From an uncultured Acidimicrobiales bacterium (GTDB lineage Bacteria > Actinomycetota > Acidimicrobiia > Acidimicrobiales > SZUA-35), in the NCBI GenBank assembly GCA_937922785.1, contig CALAJQ010000021.1, positions 16,459 through 80,458 on the forward strand: a stretch of 64,000 nt of DNA, given 5' to 3'. Positions 41,673 through 50,865 of the stretch are shown in pieces. Numbering within the stretch: the stretch's first letter is position 1; the number at the start of each line of letters is the position of its first letter. Below the pieces are notes generated by a model, which saw only the letters and a program-made list of their open reading frames with translations, made no database searches and was not told the DNA's origin. The position numbers were made by a program, and so were the translations under genes.

Positions 41673-42443
41673 ATGAATAGTCGTTCCGCAACACCAGGGC
41701 TCATTATCGGGTTCCTTTCGCTCATCACTGGCGTGGTGTCATTTGTGGCGCCCAACGCCGACTTGTTCGCACCTGTTGCCGGACTTCTAGGCCTCGCCGC
41801 TGGTGTGAGCGGACTGCGATTGGCCCAGCACCTGAACGAACAGGCCGCTGTACAACGTCTCGTTGAAGAGGAACTCAAGGCAGTTCGTTCTGAGTCTCAA
41901 GAAACCGAAGAGCGTCTCCGTAACGAAATTTCGTCGATTCCCTATGAAGAGGTTTCATTCGAAGAGGGTCCAGACACCCTTACCGACGGCTCAACCGGCT
42001 TGTTCTCCGAGAGCTTCTTCAACGTCGCTATCGAGAGCCGGATCGCTGCCGCTCGGCGACATCTTCGCCCTGTCGCAGTTGTGTTGCTTGAAGTTGTTGA
42101 AGGCTTGCCAGAGGGCGAACCTTCGGAAGCGAACGCAAACATCGTTGCGGATGCCGTGAAGGTAACCCTGCGAGAAGCAGACACCGCGTGTCGACTACGC
42201 AACGGCTACTTCGCCTTGTTATTGGAAGACACTCCCGAAAACGGTGCGATCTGGACCGTTGAACGCATCCGCCGCCAGCTCCTCGGAGCCAAGGCCGGAA
42301 TGACTTTGTGGGCCGGAGTGGCCTGCTACCCAGCGCACGCCTTCAGCACCGATGAGATCATGGCAGCTGCGGACAACGCGCTTGAGATGGCTCGAGAGTG
42401 GCGTCAGGATCGCATCGAAGTTGCTATCGCAGCCGCCGACTAG
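41673..42443 (+). CDS. Membrane protein with degenerate GGDEF-like domain
   Basis: ATG 41673 follows a GGAG seven bases upstream; 256 residues. Two hydrophobic helices (residues about 9-50) lead to a short coiled coil (55-90) and a domain with the diguanylate cyclase fold: FFNVAIESRIAAARRHLRPV, VLLEVVEGLP, LREADTACRLRNGYFALLLED and AGVACYPAHAFSTDEIMAAADNAL. The GGDEF signature position reads RNGYF, so catalysis is not expected; such domains often bind GTP or c-di-GMP or act by interaction. The last helix ADNALEMAREWRQDRI is standard for the fold. Confidence 0.72.
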   Translation: MNSRSATPGLIIGFLSLITGVVSFVAPNADLFAPVAGLLGLAAGVSGLRLAQHLNEQAAVQRLVEEELKAVRSESQETEERLRNEISSIPYEEVSFEEGPDTLTDGSTGLFSESFFNVAIESRIAAARRHLRPVAVVLLEVVEGLPEGEPSEANANIVADAVKVTLREADTACRLRNGYFALLLEDTPENGAIWTVERIRRQLLGAKAGMTLWAGVACYPAHAFSTDEIMAAADNALEMAREWRQDRIEVAIAAAD

Positions 42444-42461
42444 CGGCTGTTAGACACCCAG

Positions 42462-42905
42462 CTACTTCTGGGGTTCTGTTACAAAGACCGGGATCTCTCG
42501 ATCTCCGGCTTTTTCTTTGTACTCGGCATAGGGAGCAAAGACTTCCACTGCTCGCTCCCACCAAACCTCGCGCTCTTCACCAGTTACTAGCCGAGCCACT
42601 GTCGGATATGGCTCGGGTCCGTCCTGCATCATGATGTTCGGGTCTGCTGTGACGTTGTAGAACCAACCGGGGTGAGAGGGTGCGCCTCCTTTGGAAGCTA
42701 CGAGAGCGTAGGAGCCCTCATGTTCAACTCGCATTAGTGGGACCTTGCGCACCTTGCCGCTCTTGTGGCCCTTCGTGGTGAAAATGATGATTGGGATGCC
42801 AGTATCTCGAAGCGTGTTGGCCTCGGTTCCACCGGATGCTTCATAGGCCTCAACCTGGTCCGCAACCCAATCCCACGTGCTTGGTTCATATTCACCGTCG
42901 ATCAT
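42462..42905 (-). CDS. Ddn-family deazaflavin-dependent nitroreductase
   Basis: A 147-residue protein of the split-barrel F420-dependent family typified by M. tuberculosis Ddn: IPIIIFTTKGHKSGKVRKVP, YALVASKGGAPSHPGWFYNV and a C-terminal FAPYAEYKEKAGDREIPVFV. These enzymes reduce quinones or nitro compounds with reduced F420. No F420 biosynthesis genes lie in the window. It diverges from a DUF1963 gene across 69 bases. Confidence 0.88.
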   Translation of the reverse strand: MIDGEYEPSTWDWVADQVEAYEASGGTEANTLRDTGIPIIIFTTKGHKSGKVRKVPLMRVEHEGSYALVASKGGAPSHPGWFYNVTADPNIMMQDGPEPYPTVARLVTGEEREVWWERAVEVFAPYAEYKEKAGDREIPVFVTEPQK

Positions 42906-42974
42906 GGCCAGAGCTTAACCACTGAGATGCTTTCAGGACAGCTGGAATCGGTCTTGAGATGGCATCATTGGGCA

Positions 42975-43715
42975 ATGGCGCAGCTCTATTCATCTGTTCA
43001 CGAACTGATTCACCGAATAACTATCGTGGCAAACCCCGAGCTGGCTGAAGCGGTCGGCGCCCTCGCGGAGCCTGCGATTGGCTTTGAATCTAAGCCCCGC
43101 CCCACAACCAGCTTTAGGGGCGGGGCAGCTCCGCTCCCCGAAGGCACAACTTGGCCAGAGCTAGACGGGGTGCCCCTTAGCTTCATGGCATCGTTTGATT
43201 TGGGGCGGGTGCCCTCAGTAACGACGTGGGCGACAAAGCCGACGGTCGGGAGCCTATTGTTCTTCACCTTCCCGGACGATCACCCCGACTACGTCGCACG
43301 CAACGGTGACACGGGGTATGGGCAAGTAATTCTGAGCGACGGTCTAAACGTAGAAGAACACGATCACCCCTCAGGAACCATGGTTGACCGGCGATACCTC
43401 AAGTCGACCGAGCCAATGTGGTCGCTTCCTTCGGCCCAGGCCGCAGCAGTAGCCACTGCATTTGCAGGAGACCCAGTCTTGATCGAGGAGTATCGCGCGT
43501 TGGGGGACAAGCTATGGGCTGGGCGTTTAGTCGGGGTTGATTCCCAACTGCTTGGATATCCCGAACCTTGGCAGGCGGACCCCGTCTCCGATGACGGGGT
43601 GTGCCTGCTAGCTGAAATCGATGATCTCGTCGGGACCTACTACTTCACAATCGAGGATCATCACTTGGCCACAAACGACTTCAGCGAAGTCCACTGCGAA
43701 TGGCAATGCAGCTAA
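42975..43715 (+). CDS. DUF1963 (YwqG-like) protein
   Basis: From ATG 42975 the protein has 246 residues; the open frame reaches 42765 but runs antisense through the divergent gene. DUF1963 features are SFRGGAAPLPEGTTWPELDG, LSFMASFDLG, SLLFFTFPDD and LLGYPEPWQAD. The family is widespread and of unknown function; members are often found beside toxin or stress genes. It ends seven bases before the palindromic repeat at 43722. Confidence 0.78.
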   Translation: MAQLYSSVHELIHRITIVANPELAEAVGALAEPAIGFESKPRPTTSFRGGAAPLPEGTTWPELDGVPLSFMASFDLGRVPSVTTWATKPTVGSLLFFTFPDDHPDYVARNGDTGYGQVILSDGLNVEEHDHPSGTMVDRRYLKSTEPMWSLPSAQAAAVATAFAGDPVLIEEYRALGDKLWAGRLVGVDSQLLGYPEPWQADPVSDDGVCLLAEIDDLVGTYYFTIEDHHLATNDFSEVHCEWQCS

Positions 43716-43721
43716 ATCATC

Positions 43722-43771
43722 TTTCTGTCATAGGTTTATCGGGCTATAGCCCGATAAACCTCTGACAGAAG
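43722..43771. repeat. Palindromic intergenic repeat, copy 2
   Basis: A 50-bp inverted repeat with 25-base arms, centred at GGGCTA/TAGCCC (43746|43747), with one mismatch and one G-T pair. It is related to the copy at 7324-7375: the outer TTCTGTCATAGG and GACAGAAGCGA are shared, while the central bases differ in a compensated way (GGTCTA/TAGACC against GGGCTA/TAGCCC). It lies between the convergent DUF1963 and accE genes, where it could end transcription in both directions. Confidence 0.82.
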
Positions 43772-43780
43772 CGATAGGGC

Positions 43781-43945
43781 TTAGCGACCTTTGGCTCGGT
43801 CGGCGTTCCACCAACGCCCTCGGAAACGCCACTTCGGCGAAACCGGCACTCTGGGGGCCTGGGGCGCAACTGAGTTCATAGCCATGTCAACGGCCGCAGC
43901 GATAGCGGCTGCTTCCTCTTCGGTTGGATTCGGTCGAATCTGCAC
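43781..43945 (-). CDS. accE: Acyl-CoA carboxylase epsilon subunit
   Basis: A 54-residue protein from GTG 43945, beginning QIRPNPTEEEAAAIAAAVDM and ending PKWRFRGRWWNADRAKGR. The pattern of an N-terminal RxNPT.EE helix and a Trp/Arg-rich C-terminus is that of the small epsilon subunits that stabilise actinobacterial acyl-CoA carboxylases. It follows the beta subunit by 20 bases on the same strand, the standard arrangement. Confidence 0.75.
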   Translation of the reverse strand: MQIRPNPTEEEAAAIAAAVDMAMNSVAPQAPRVPVSPKWRFRGRWWNADRAKGR

Positions 43946-43965
43946 GCCTGCCTACTTGCCCTGAC

Positions 43966-45516
43966 TTATAACGGCACGTTGCCGTGTTTGCGTTCGTGTT
44001 TGGTTTCGTGTTTTGACCCCAGCATGCGCAAACCTTGAACCAACTTCTGACGAGTCTCTGCTGGCTCGATGACCTCGTCTATGTAGCCACGTTCGGCCGC
44101 TAGCCAGGGGTTAGCAAAACGGTCTTTGTAGTCCTCGATTAGCTCCGTACGCCGGGCCGCAGGATCAGCCGCAGCTTGGATCTCACGCCGGTACACAATG
44201 TCTGTGGCGCCCTCAGGGCCCATTACTGCAAGCTCTGCTGTTGGCCAGGCCAAGCTCAGATCGCAGCCAACACCCTTGGAGTCCATCACCACATAAGCAC
44301 CGCCGTAGGCCTTGCGGGTTATCACCTGGATTCGAGGCACCGTCGCCTCACAATAGGCATAAAGCAGCTTTGCCCCGTGGCGGATAATGCCACCGTACTC
44401 CTGGTCTACGCCCGGCAAGAATCCGGGTACATCGACAAAAGTAATGAGAGGAACGTTGAAAGCGTCACAGGTGCGAATGAATCGCGCGGCCTTCGACGAA
44501 GAGTTGATGTCCAGAACGCCAGCAAGAACCATTGGCTGGTTGGCAACGACGCCAACAACGGTGCCATCGATTCGGGCGAAGCCACAGACGATGGCCTTGG
44601 CCCAGTTGGCGTGGTATTCCATGAAGTCACCGTCGTCCACAACGGCGGTAACAATCTTTCGCATGTCATAGGGCAGGTTGGGACTGTCGGGGAGTACCTC
44701 ACCCGCTTCAGGAGTAAGGCGCTCGGGATCGTCAGTGCACTCAACATCGGGAGCAGTGCCAAGGTTGTTTGAAGGCATGTAGCCCAAGATCTCCTTGACA
44801 GTGTCCAAAGCGTGATACTCGTCGTCGGCGACGTAGTGGGCAACGCCCGATTTCGAGCTGTGACTCCCCGCTCCACCGAGTTCTTCAAGCGTCACATCTT
44901 CGCCGGTCACGGTCTTCACAACATCTGGCCCGGTGATGAACATGTGTGAGGTTTCTTTGACCATCACGATGAAGTCAGTCATTGCTGGGCTGTACACGGC
45001 CCCTCCGGCACATGGGCCAAGAATCACGCTGATCTGGGGGATAACGCCAGATGCCTGAACATTTCGGTAGAAGATCCCGCCGTAGCCGTCCAGGCTTACA
45101 ACACCTTCAGGGATCCGAGCACCCGCACCGTCGTTTAGGCCGATAAACGGGGCACCAACGCTAAGCGCCAGATCCATAACCTTCTTGATCTTTTCCGCCG
45201 AAACCTCGCCGAGAGAGCCACCCATGATGGTGAAATCCTGGCTGGAGACAAAAACCTTGCGGTTATTGACTGTTCCCCAACCAGTCACAACACCGTCGGT
45301 GTAGGGGCGATCTTTGGCCTCGGGATGGCGAGTTCTGGCAAGCATGTCCAATTCGTTAAACGAGCCCGGGTCAAGGAGGTAATCAATCCGCTCTCGGGCG
45401 AGAAGCTTGCCTTTGTCATGTTGGCGTTGAACGGCTCGTTCTGGTCCGGCTTGGAATGCCTCGCCTCTGCGTTGCTCGAGGTCCGCCAGACGCTCGGAAA
45501 GGGAATGCTCAGTCAC
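43966..45516 (-). CDS. pccB: Acyl-CoA (propionyl-CoA) carboxylase beta subunit
   Basis: The carboxyltransferase subunit moves CO2 from biotin to acetyl- or propionyl-CoA. At 516 residues it has both crotonase-like halves: GGSLGEVSAEKIKKVMDLAL, GAPFIGLNDGAGARIPEGV, ILGPCAGGAVYSPAMTDF, VDVPGFLPGVDQEYGGIIRHG and VITRKAYGGAYVVMDSKGVG. Substrate choice depends on an active-site residue I cannot align securely, so accD or pccB naming is open. The biotin-carrying alpha subunit is not in the window; the epsilon subunit follows. Confidence 0.92.
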   Translation of the reverse strand: MTEHSLSERLADLEQRRGEAFQAGPERAVQRQHDKGKLLARERIDYLLDPGSFNELDMLARTRHPEAKDRPYTDGVVTGWGTVNNRKVFVSSQDFTIMGGSLGEVSAEKIKKVMDLALSVGAPFIGLNDGAGARIPEGVVSLDGYGGIFYRNVQASGVIPQISVILGPCAGGAVYSPAMTDFIVMVKETSHMFITGPDVVKTVTGEDVTLEELGGAGSHSSKSGVAHYVADDEYHALDTVKEILGYMPSNNLGTAPDVECTDDPERLTPEAGEVLPDSPNLPYDMRKIVTAVVDDGDFMEYHANWAKAIVCGFARIDGTVVGVVANQPMVLAGVLDINSSSKAARFIRTCDAFNVPLITFVDVPGFLPGVDQEYGGIIRHGAKLLYAYCEATVPRIQVITRKAYGGAYVVMDSKGVGCDLSLAWPTAELAVMGPEGATDIVYRREIQAAADPAARRTELIEDYKDRFANPWLAAERGYIDEVIEPAETRQKLVQGLRMLGSKHETKHERKHGNVPL

Positions 45517-45592
45517 GCTTTGACCTTACCGTTGGGCATAGCGACAAACCCAGCCTGACCGAGACAAACCCCGCTCGGGGTGCGAAGCTGGG

Positions 45593-46291
45593 GTGGTGAA
45601 GACAATCGGACTGCTCGGCGGTATGAGCTGGGAATCGTCAATCGAGTACGAGCGGATGATTAACCGCGCAGTCAGAGAACGCCTAGGAGGAACGGCCTCA
45701 GCCGACCTGATCGTCCGGTCCTACAACTTCGCACAAATTGAGGAGCTTCAAGCTAATAACGATTGGGACGCCGCCGGCAAACTGTTGGCCAAAGACGCTC
45801 AATTGCTGCAGGCTGGTGGAGCGCAGTTGATTTTGCTCTGCACTAACACGATGCACAAGGTGGCGCCCGAAATTGAGGCTTCGATTGACGTGCCGTTCCT
45901 GCATCTTGCCGATGCAACAGCGTCAGCAGTGGTAGCCACGAAAGTGTCCACTGTTGCGTTACTAGGAACCCGCTACACGATGGAACAAGCCTTTTACGCC
46001 GACCGCCTTAGGGCCCAAGGGCTCGAAGTCCTCATCCCGGACGAACCGGATCGAACGATGATCCACGACGTGATCTACACAGAGTTGGTACAAGGTCACG
46101 TCTTGGCTGAGTCAAAGGAGGCATACCTCGCGGCGGTGGTCCGACTAAAGGAACGTGGTGCTGGGGGCGTCATTGCTGGTTGCACCGAGATCGAGCTACT
46201 GATCGGCTCGGGCGATTTCGACATACCGTTCTTTCCGACTACCGCAATCCATGCACAAGCCGCTGTCGATTTCGCCCTTGGAGAATACTGA
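45593..46291 (+). CDS. Aspartate/glutamate racemase family protein
   Basis: A 232-residue PLP-independent racemase of the RacX/YgeA type: IGLLGGMSWESSIEYERMIN at the N-terminus, the first catalytic cysteine in LLCTNTMHKVAPEIE and the second in VIAGCTEIELLI. Such enzymes make D-Asp, D-Glu or other D-amino acids for the wall. The start is GTG. Its last base is shared with the ligase start (TGATG), so the two genes are coupled although unrelated in function. Confidence 0.88.
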   Translation: MVKTIGLLGGMSWESSIEYERMINRAVRERLGGTASADLIVRSYNFAQIEELQANNDWDAAGKLLAKDAQLLQAGGAQLILLCTNTMHKVAPEIEASIDVPFLHLADATASAVVATKVSTVALLGTRYTMEQAFYADRLRAQGLEVLIPDEPDRTMIHDVIYTELVQGHVLAESKEAYLAAVVRLKERGAGGVIAGCTEIELLIGSGDFDIPFFPTTAIHAQAAVDFALGEY

Positions 46292-47403
46292 TGCACCTTC
46301 CAGTCAATCCCCCTGTCAAGCCAATGTTGGCCAAGGCGGTGGCCGGGTTACCCGAACGTGACGACATCATCTTTGAACCTAAGTGGGACGGGTTTCGTTG
46401 CATCGTCTTTCGCGACGGGGACGAAGTTGAGTTGGGTTCTCGTAACGAGAAGCCCCTGACCAGGTACTTTCCAGAGATTGTGCCCGCGGTTCTAGCCAAT
46501 CTCCCCCCGCGTTGCGTCATCGACGGTGAACTAATCGTGGCTACCGACAACCATCTCAACTTCCCTGCGTTGCAGCAACGAATCCATCCGGCTGAGTCTC
46601 GGGTGAACAAACTGGCCGAGGAGACACCAGCCGCCTTTGTCGCCTTTGACCTGATTGCTATCGACGACGAAGACCTTCGAGACCTGCCGTTCGGTCAGCG
46701 ACGAGAAAGACTCGAACACGCCCTGGCCGACGTCGCTCCCCCGATATATCTCACTTCAACAACCAAGGACCGTGCCGTAGCAGCCCGGTGGTTCGAGGTT
46801 TTTGAAGGCGCCGGCCTGGATGGGCTGATCGCCAAGCCCGAGGGTGATGGCTACGTGGAGAACAAGCGCACCCAGCTGAAGGTTAAACATGTGCGCACGG
46901 CTGACGCCGTTGTGGCGGGCTACAGATGGCATAAGGACGGCAAGGGCGTGGGCTCTTTATTGCTCGGATTACATGATGAAGATGGCCAACTACACAGCGT
47001 TGGGGTTGCTGCCAGCTTCACGGCGAAACGAAGGGCCGAACTTGTGGAAGAGCTTGAGCCATTGACCAAAGACGCTTTGGAGAATCATCCGTGGCGAGAC
47101 TGGGCCGAGGCTGCGGCACACAAAGACGGCCGAATGCCCGGGGCTCCTCACCGCTGGAGCGGCGGTAAGGATCACAGCTGGGTTCCGCTAAGAATCGAAC
47201 AGGTTGTTGAGGTCAAATACGGCTCCACCCTTGACGGCAGGTTCCGCGAGGTGACGAAGGTTTTACGCTGGCGGCCCGACAAGACTCCGGCCGAGTGTGA
47301 CTATGAACAACTAAGCGAGCCCGTTCCTGCCGGGCTCGATGCCGTTCTGTATCCCGAGGATAGGGATCTTCATCCCAGAGATAGGGATCGTCCAAATGGC
47401 TGA
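46291..47403 (+). CDS. ligC: ATP-dependent DNA ligase, LigC type
   Basis: ATG 46291 overlaps the racemase stop; 370 residues. The adenylated lysine is Lys31 in FEPKWDGFRC. Other nucleotidyltransferase motifs are ELGSRNEKPLTRYFP, CVIDGELIV, AGLDGLIAKPEGDGY and KVKHVRTADAVVAGYRWHK; the OB-fold ends VVEVKYGSTL.GRFRE. Its size and the next gene match mycobacterial LigC, which acts with a LigD-like polymerase in repair. The C-terminus carries an odd DRDLHPRDRDRPNG tail encoded by a short direct repeat (AGGATAGGGATC, AGAGATAGGGATC). Confidence 0.9.
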   Translation: MHLPVNPPVKPMLAKAVAGLPERDDIIFEPKWDGFRCIVFRDGDEVELGSRNEKPLTRYFPEIVPAVLANLPPRCVIDGELIVATDNHLNFPALQQRIHPAESRVNKLAEETPAAFVAFDLIAIDDEDLRDLPFGQRRERLEHALADVAPPIYLTSTTKDRAVAARWFEVFEGAGLDGLIAKPEGDGYVENKRTQLKVKHVRTADAVVAGYRWHKDGKGVGSLLLGLHDEDGQLHSVGVAASFTAKRRAELVEELEPLTKDALENHPWRDWAEAAAHKDGRMPGAPHRWSGGKDHSWVPLRIEQVVEVKYGSTLDGRFREVTKVLRWRPDKTPAECDYEQLSEPVPAGLDAVLYPEDRDLHPRDRDRPNG

Positions 47404-48406
47404 GAGCATCACGTTAGAAATGGCTGGGCGAGAGCTGAAAGTCTCAAACCCAGACAAGATCTTCTTTACCAAGCGGGGCGAGACGAAGCTGGATCTCATC
47501 CGCTACTACGAGGCGGTGGCCGAACCCCTTTTGGCCGCTACCGGGGGTCGCCCCACGCTCATGCAGCGTTTCCCCGACGGTGCCTCGGGAAAGAACTTCT
47601 TTCAGAAGCGAGTTCCCAAAGGTGCGCCCGAGTGGCTCGAAACCACCATTGTGTCCACCCCGAACGGTACCGACAGCAACGCCATGGTCATTGCCGACAT
47701 CGCCCACGTGGGCTGGGCAGCGCAGATGGGTTGTCTCGGCTTTCACGTGTGGCCCTACTTGGCTGCCGCTCCAGATGTCACCGATGAACTTCGAATCGAT
47801 CTTGACCCGGTTCCGGGCATCAGCTTTGACGATGTCCGGGCGGGCGCGCTCAACGTTAAGGCCTTGTTGGATGAGCTCGGAATCAGAAGCTTCGTAAAGA
47901 CCACTGGATCCAAGGGACTTCACATCTATTGCCGACTCAGCCCCAATTGGGATTCGTATGAGGTCCGAGCAGCCGCGGTAGCGCTTGCCCGCGAGCTCGA
48001 ACGCAGACACCCCGAGACTATGACTGCTGCTTGGTGGAAGGAAGAAAGAGGCAAGCGGGTCTTTGTGGACTTCAACCAGAATGCGCCGCACAAAACTGTG
48101 TTTGGCACATGGAGTGTGCGAGCCAGAGTTGGCGCTCAGGTTTCTACGCCGATCAATTGGGACGAGGTGGATAGTGTCGACCCGAACGCTTTGACGATGG
48201 CCACAGTGCCGGACCGCCTAAAGACGAACGGCAACCCCTGGGAAGAGATGAACGAGGATCCCCAAGATCTGGGCCCGCTACTGGAAATGTCCGCCCACGA
48301 CATGGCCGGCGGACTCATGGACGCCCCGTGGCCGCCCGTGTATCCCAAGCAACCGAACGAGCCGCCGAGAGTTGCCCCCAGTAGGGCGAAAAAGACTGAA
48401 CCGTGA
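47396..48406 (+). CDS. LigD-type repair polymerase/primase
   Basis: From ATG 47396 (8-bp overlap with ligC) the protein has 336 residues. It is a stand-alone archaeo-eukaryotic primase-like polymerase of the LigD_Pol family: NPDKIFFTKRGETKLDLIRY, FPDGASGKNFFQKRVP, LGFHVWPY, the catalytic LRIDLDPVPG, SFVKTTGSKGLHIYCRL and VFVDFNQNAPHKTVFGTWSV. In mycobacteria such proteins (PolD/PrimC) work with LigC ligases in gap filling. No ku gene is seen here, so a role in base-excision-type repair is more likely than end joining. Confidence 0.9.
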   Translation: MAESITLEMAGRELKVSNPDKIFFTKRGETKLDLIRYYEAVAEPLLAATGGRPTLMQRFPDGASGKNFFQKRVPKGAPEWLETTIVSTPNGTDSNAMVIADIAHVGWAAQMGCLGFHVWPYLAAAPDVTDELRIDLDPVPGISFDDVRAGALNVKALLDELGIRSFVKTTGSKGLHIYCRLSPNWDSYEVRAAAVALARELERRHPETMTAAWWKEERGKRVFVDFNQNAPHKTVFGTWSVRARVGAQVSTPINWDEVDSVDPNALTMATVPDRLKTNGNPWEEMNEDPQDLGPLLEMSAHDMAGGLMDAPWPPVYPKQPNEPPRVAPSRAKKTEP

Positions 48407-49509
48407 AGTTCTTACTTGAGGATGACTCTGACGCAGCGCGTTTCATATCGATTGCGTTCGGCACCGAGCCCCTATTGTCCACAGTAAAAGACCTGCTCAG
48501 AACCGCCTCGGGGGCAACCACAACTACCTCACCACATCGGCACTTGTCCGCCACGTCCATAGATTTACTGACCCAGCACAGGGTTATTTCACTGATTCCG
48601 TCGCATTGGACCACAGATCTTTCTGACCCCGAGTACAGCGGAAAACTGACCACCCTTGGAATCGACCGACTGAGGCTTGAGGCGGTGATGCGCTCGGTTG
48701 TCGAGCAGCTAGCTACCGAATCAGTTGAGTGTCGAGTACTCAAAGGTCTCGCCACGGCCAGGTTGGACTACAGCGAACCTGGCCTGCGGGACACCGGAGA
48801 CGTCGACCTGCTGGTCAGACCGACAGATATCCATCGCGCAATAAGTCTGCTCGAAGAGATCGGATGTGTTGTCGAGGCAGGAATGGATTACGACCCCGAC
48901 CTTGCAAAAGGAACGGTTCTGAAGCACCCCGAGAACATCCAAATCGACATGCACACGAGACTGTTCATATTCAAACCGCAAGACATCGAGCTGTTGCTGG
49001 CCAAACCCGACTCTCTCGGATTTGCTAATGCTTGTGCGCTCAACAGAGAACTACGACTACTTCATGCTTCAAGTCATCTGGCATACACGCCGCCAGGAGC
49101 GCGACGGCTATCTGGTGTTGCCGACATTACAGCGATTGTTGACAAGGGAGCACTCGACTGGGACTCCATACGCCACACAGCCCGAGAGCTGGACATAGAG
49201 TCGATGTCGGGTGTGGGACTTAGGGTCGAAGCGTTGTTGATGGGACGCGACCACGCTCACCTTGAGAGCTGGGCACGACCGACCCAGCTAGAAACGCTGG
49301 CGTTTGTTAGGCACAAACGCTCCCTCGCTCTAGAGAAACTGCTATTGCTGGCCACGCTAAAGGGGACGCGAGCAAAGGCGCGATATGTCCGCAATGCCGT
49401 GCTTCCTTCAAGCGAGGCGGCAGCAGTCCGGGGAGGTTACGCGGCCTACTACTCAAAGGTCCTTCCTAGAAGTCTTGGAGGCCAAGGAGGCAAGGAGAAC
49501 TGGCGATAA
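48403..49509 (+). CDS. Nucleotidyltransferase-fold family protein (NTP_transf_5)
   Basis: A 368-residue protein in a 4-bp overlap with the polymerase gene. The central part has the uncharacterised nucleotidyltransferase pattern: VLKGLATARLDYSEPGLRDT followed by GDVDLLVRPTDIHRAI, where D-x-D-L-L are the metal-binding acids, and later QIDMHTRLF. Members often lie in polysaccharide or capsule loci, but the neighbours here are repair genes and a cytochrome peroxidase. Substrate unknown. Confidence 0.75.
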   Translation: MKFLLEDDSDAARFISIAFGTEPLLSTVKDLLRTASGATTTTSPHRHLSATSIDLLTQHRVISLIPSHWTTDLSDPEYSGKLTTLGIDRLRLEAVMRSVVEQLATESVECRVLKGLATARLDYSEPGLRDTGDVDLLVRPTDIHRAISLLEEIGCVVEAGMDYDPDLAKGTVLKHPENIQIDMHTRLFIFKPQDIELLLAKPDSLGFANACALNRELRLLHASSHLAYTPPGARRLSGVADITAIVDKGALDWDSIRHTARELDIESMSGVGLRVEALLMGRDHAHLESWARPTQLETLAFVRHKRSLALEKLLLLATLKGTRAKARYVRNAVLPSSEAAAVRGGYAAYYSKVLPRSLGGQGGKENWR

Positions 49510-50865
49510 ATGATCTCTTTGACATTGGCTAGCGATAAGCGTCTGTGGAGTTTTCGCTTCTACTTCGGCGTGGCACTCGCAGTTGCAGTCTCGGTGGGGG
49601 CCCAATCAGGAGCGCTAGCTCAAGATGACGACGGACCCTTCCTTCCTGAGGTGCCTTTCAACTATTCCGACGTTGAGCTACCCGAGCACTATCTAGTGAA
49701 CGGATTCGGTGAAGGGGTTCGGTTCCAAAACGCCCCTATAGAAAACGACAACAGCCCAAGTTCAAACCCAACCACCGATCACGGAGCGACGCTCGGCCGT
49801 GTCTTGTTCTATGACACCAAACTGTCTGCAAACGAGACCACATCGTGTGCCTCGTGCCATCGCCAGGCCAATGGTTTTGCTTCCCCGGTGACAATCGGGT
49901 TCGCCGGCGAATCCACCCGCAGGCACACGATGTCTCTCACCAACGCGCGCTTCTATCAGCGGGGTCGGTACTTCTGGGACGAACGAGCTGAGACTCTCGA
50001 AGATCAGGTCACCCAGCCATTCTTCGACCCAATCGAACTGGGCCTCAGCCCCGATGAGTTGATTAGCGTGATTAAGTCGCAGCGTTACTACGGGAGACTT
50101 TTTTCCAACGCTTTCGGGGATCCTGAACCCACGGTTGACCGCGTCGGGGATTCGCTGGCCCAATTCGTTCGCAGCATCGTCAGTGTTGATTCCCGCTATG
50201 ACCAGGGCCGCGAAGAAGTAACAAGCCCGTTCTCCACATTCGCGAACTTCAGCGGGCTTGAGAACGATGGCAAATCACTCTTTTTCACGACCGGGTGCAG
50301 CAGTTGCCACGTAAGCGAAGCATTCGTCGGAGCAGCAGAAGGACCTACGAACAACGGACTCGATTCCGAAACAGCGGATGACTTGGGCGCGTTTGAAACC
50401 TTCGCAGAACCAGATTTTGTTGGCAGCTTTAAAGTGCCGTCGCTCAAGAACGTTGAGGTGACAGACCCATACATGCACGACGGCCGATTCGAGACTCTTG
50501 AAGAGGTCGTCGAGCACTACAGCTCCGGTGTGAACCAGGAGCATCCGAACTTGGGCACAGCCCTCGTCGAACCTGAGGGACGGCGGGTGGCCAACAAGTT
50601 CAGCAGCTACCAAAAGGACGCGTTGGTGGCATTCTTGAAGACCCTTACTGACCAAGAGGTCTTGACATCAACGAAGTTCAGTGACCCTTTCGACGCCCGC
50701 AACGGCGGGGTCCAAGTGGCTGGACAAGCAAACGCTGCCGAGGCGCGGGACGCTAGCGACTCAACCGAGAGTGGCCTTAGTCCGGGTATCTACCTTGGGA
50801 TATTGGCCGGACTGATCTTGGTGTTCGGAGCCGTCGGCGCCGTAACCAAGGAATCAGCCGAGTAA
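49510..50865 (+). CDS. Di-haem cytochrome c peroxidase (MauG/CcpA family)
   Basis: A 451-residue exported protein with an N-terminal signal peptide (about 12-38, ending GALAQ) and a C-terminal membrane helix (about 425-445). Two c-type haem sites are Cys113-x2-Cys116-His117 (CASCHR) and Cys263-x2-Cys266-His267 (CSSCHV). FKVPSLKNVEVTDPYMHDGR is the conserved segment near the distal haem. Family members reduce H2O2 or oxidise protein-bound substrates outside the membrane. The C-terminal anchor would hold it on the outer face of the membrane. The ATG directly follows the previous stop. Confidence 0.92.
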   Translation: MISLTLASDKRLWSFRFYFGVALAVAVSVGAQSGALAQDDDGPFLPEVPFNYSDVELPEHYLVNGFGEGVRFQNAPIENDNSPSSNPTTDHGATLGRVLFYDTKLSANETTSCASCHRQANGFASPVTIGFAGESTRRHTMSLTNARFYQRGRYFWDERAETLEDQVTQPFFDPIELGLSPDELISVIKSQRYYGRLFSNAFGDPEPTVDRVGDSLAQFVRSIVSVDSRYDQGREEVTSPFSTFANFSGLENDGKSLFFTTGCSSCHVSEAFVGAAEGPTNNGLDSETADDLGAFETFAEPDFVGSFKVPSLKNVEVTDPYMHDGRFETLEEVVEHYSSGVNQEHPNLGTALVEPEGRRVANKFSSYQKDALVAFLKTLTDQEVLTSTKFSDPFDARNGGVQVAGQANAAEARDASDSTESGLSPGIYLGILAGLILVFGAVGAVTKESAE

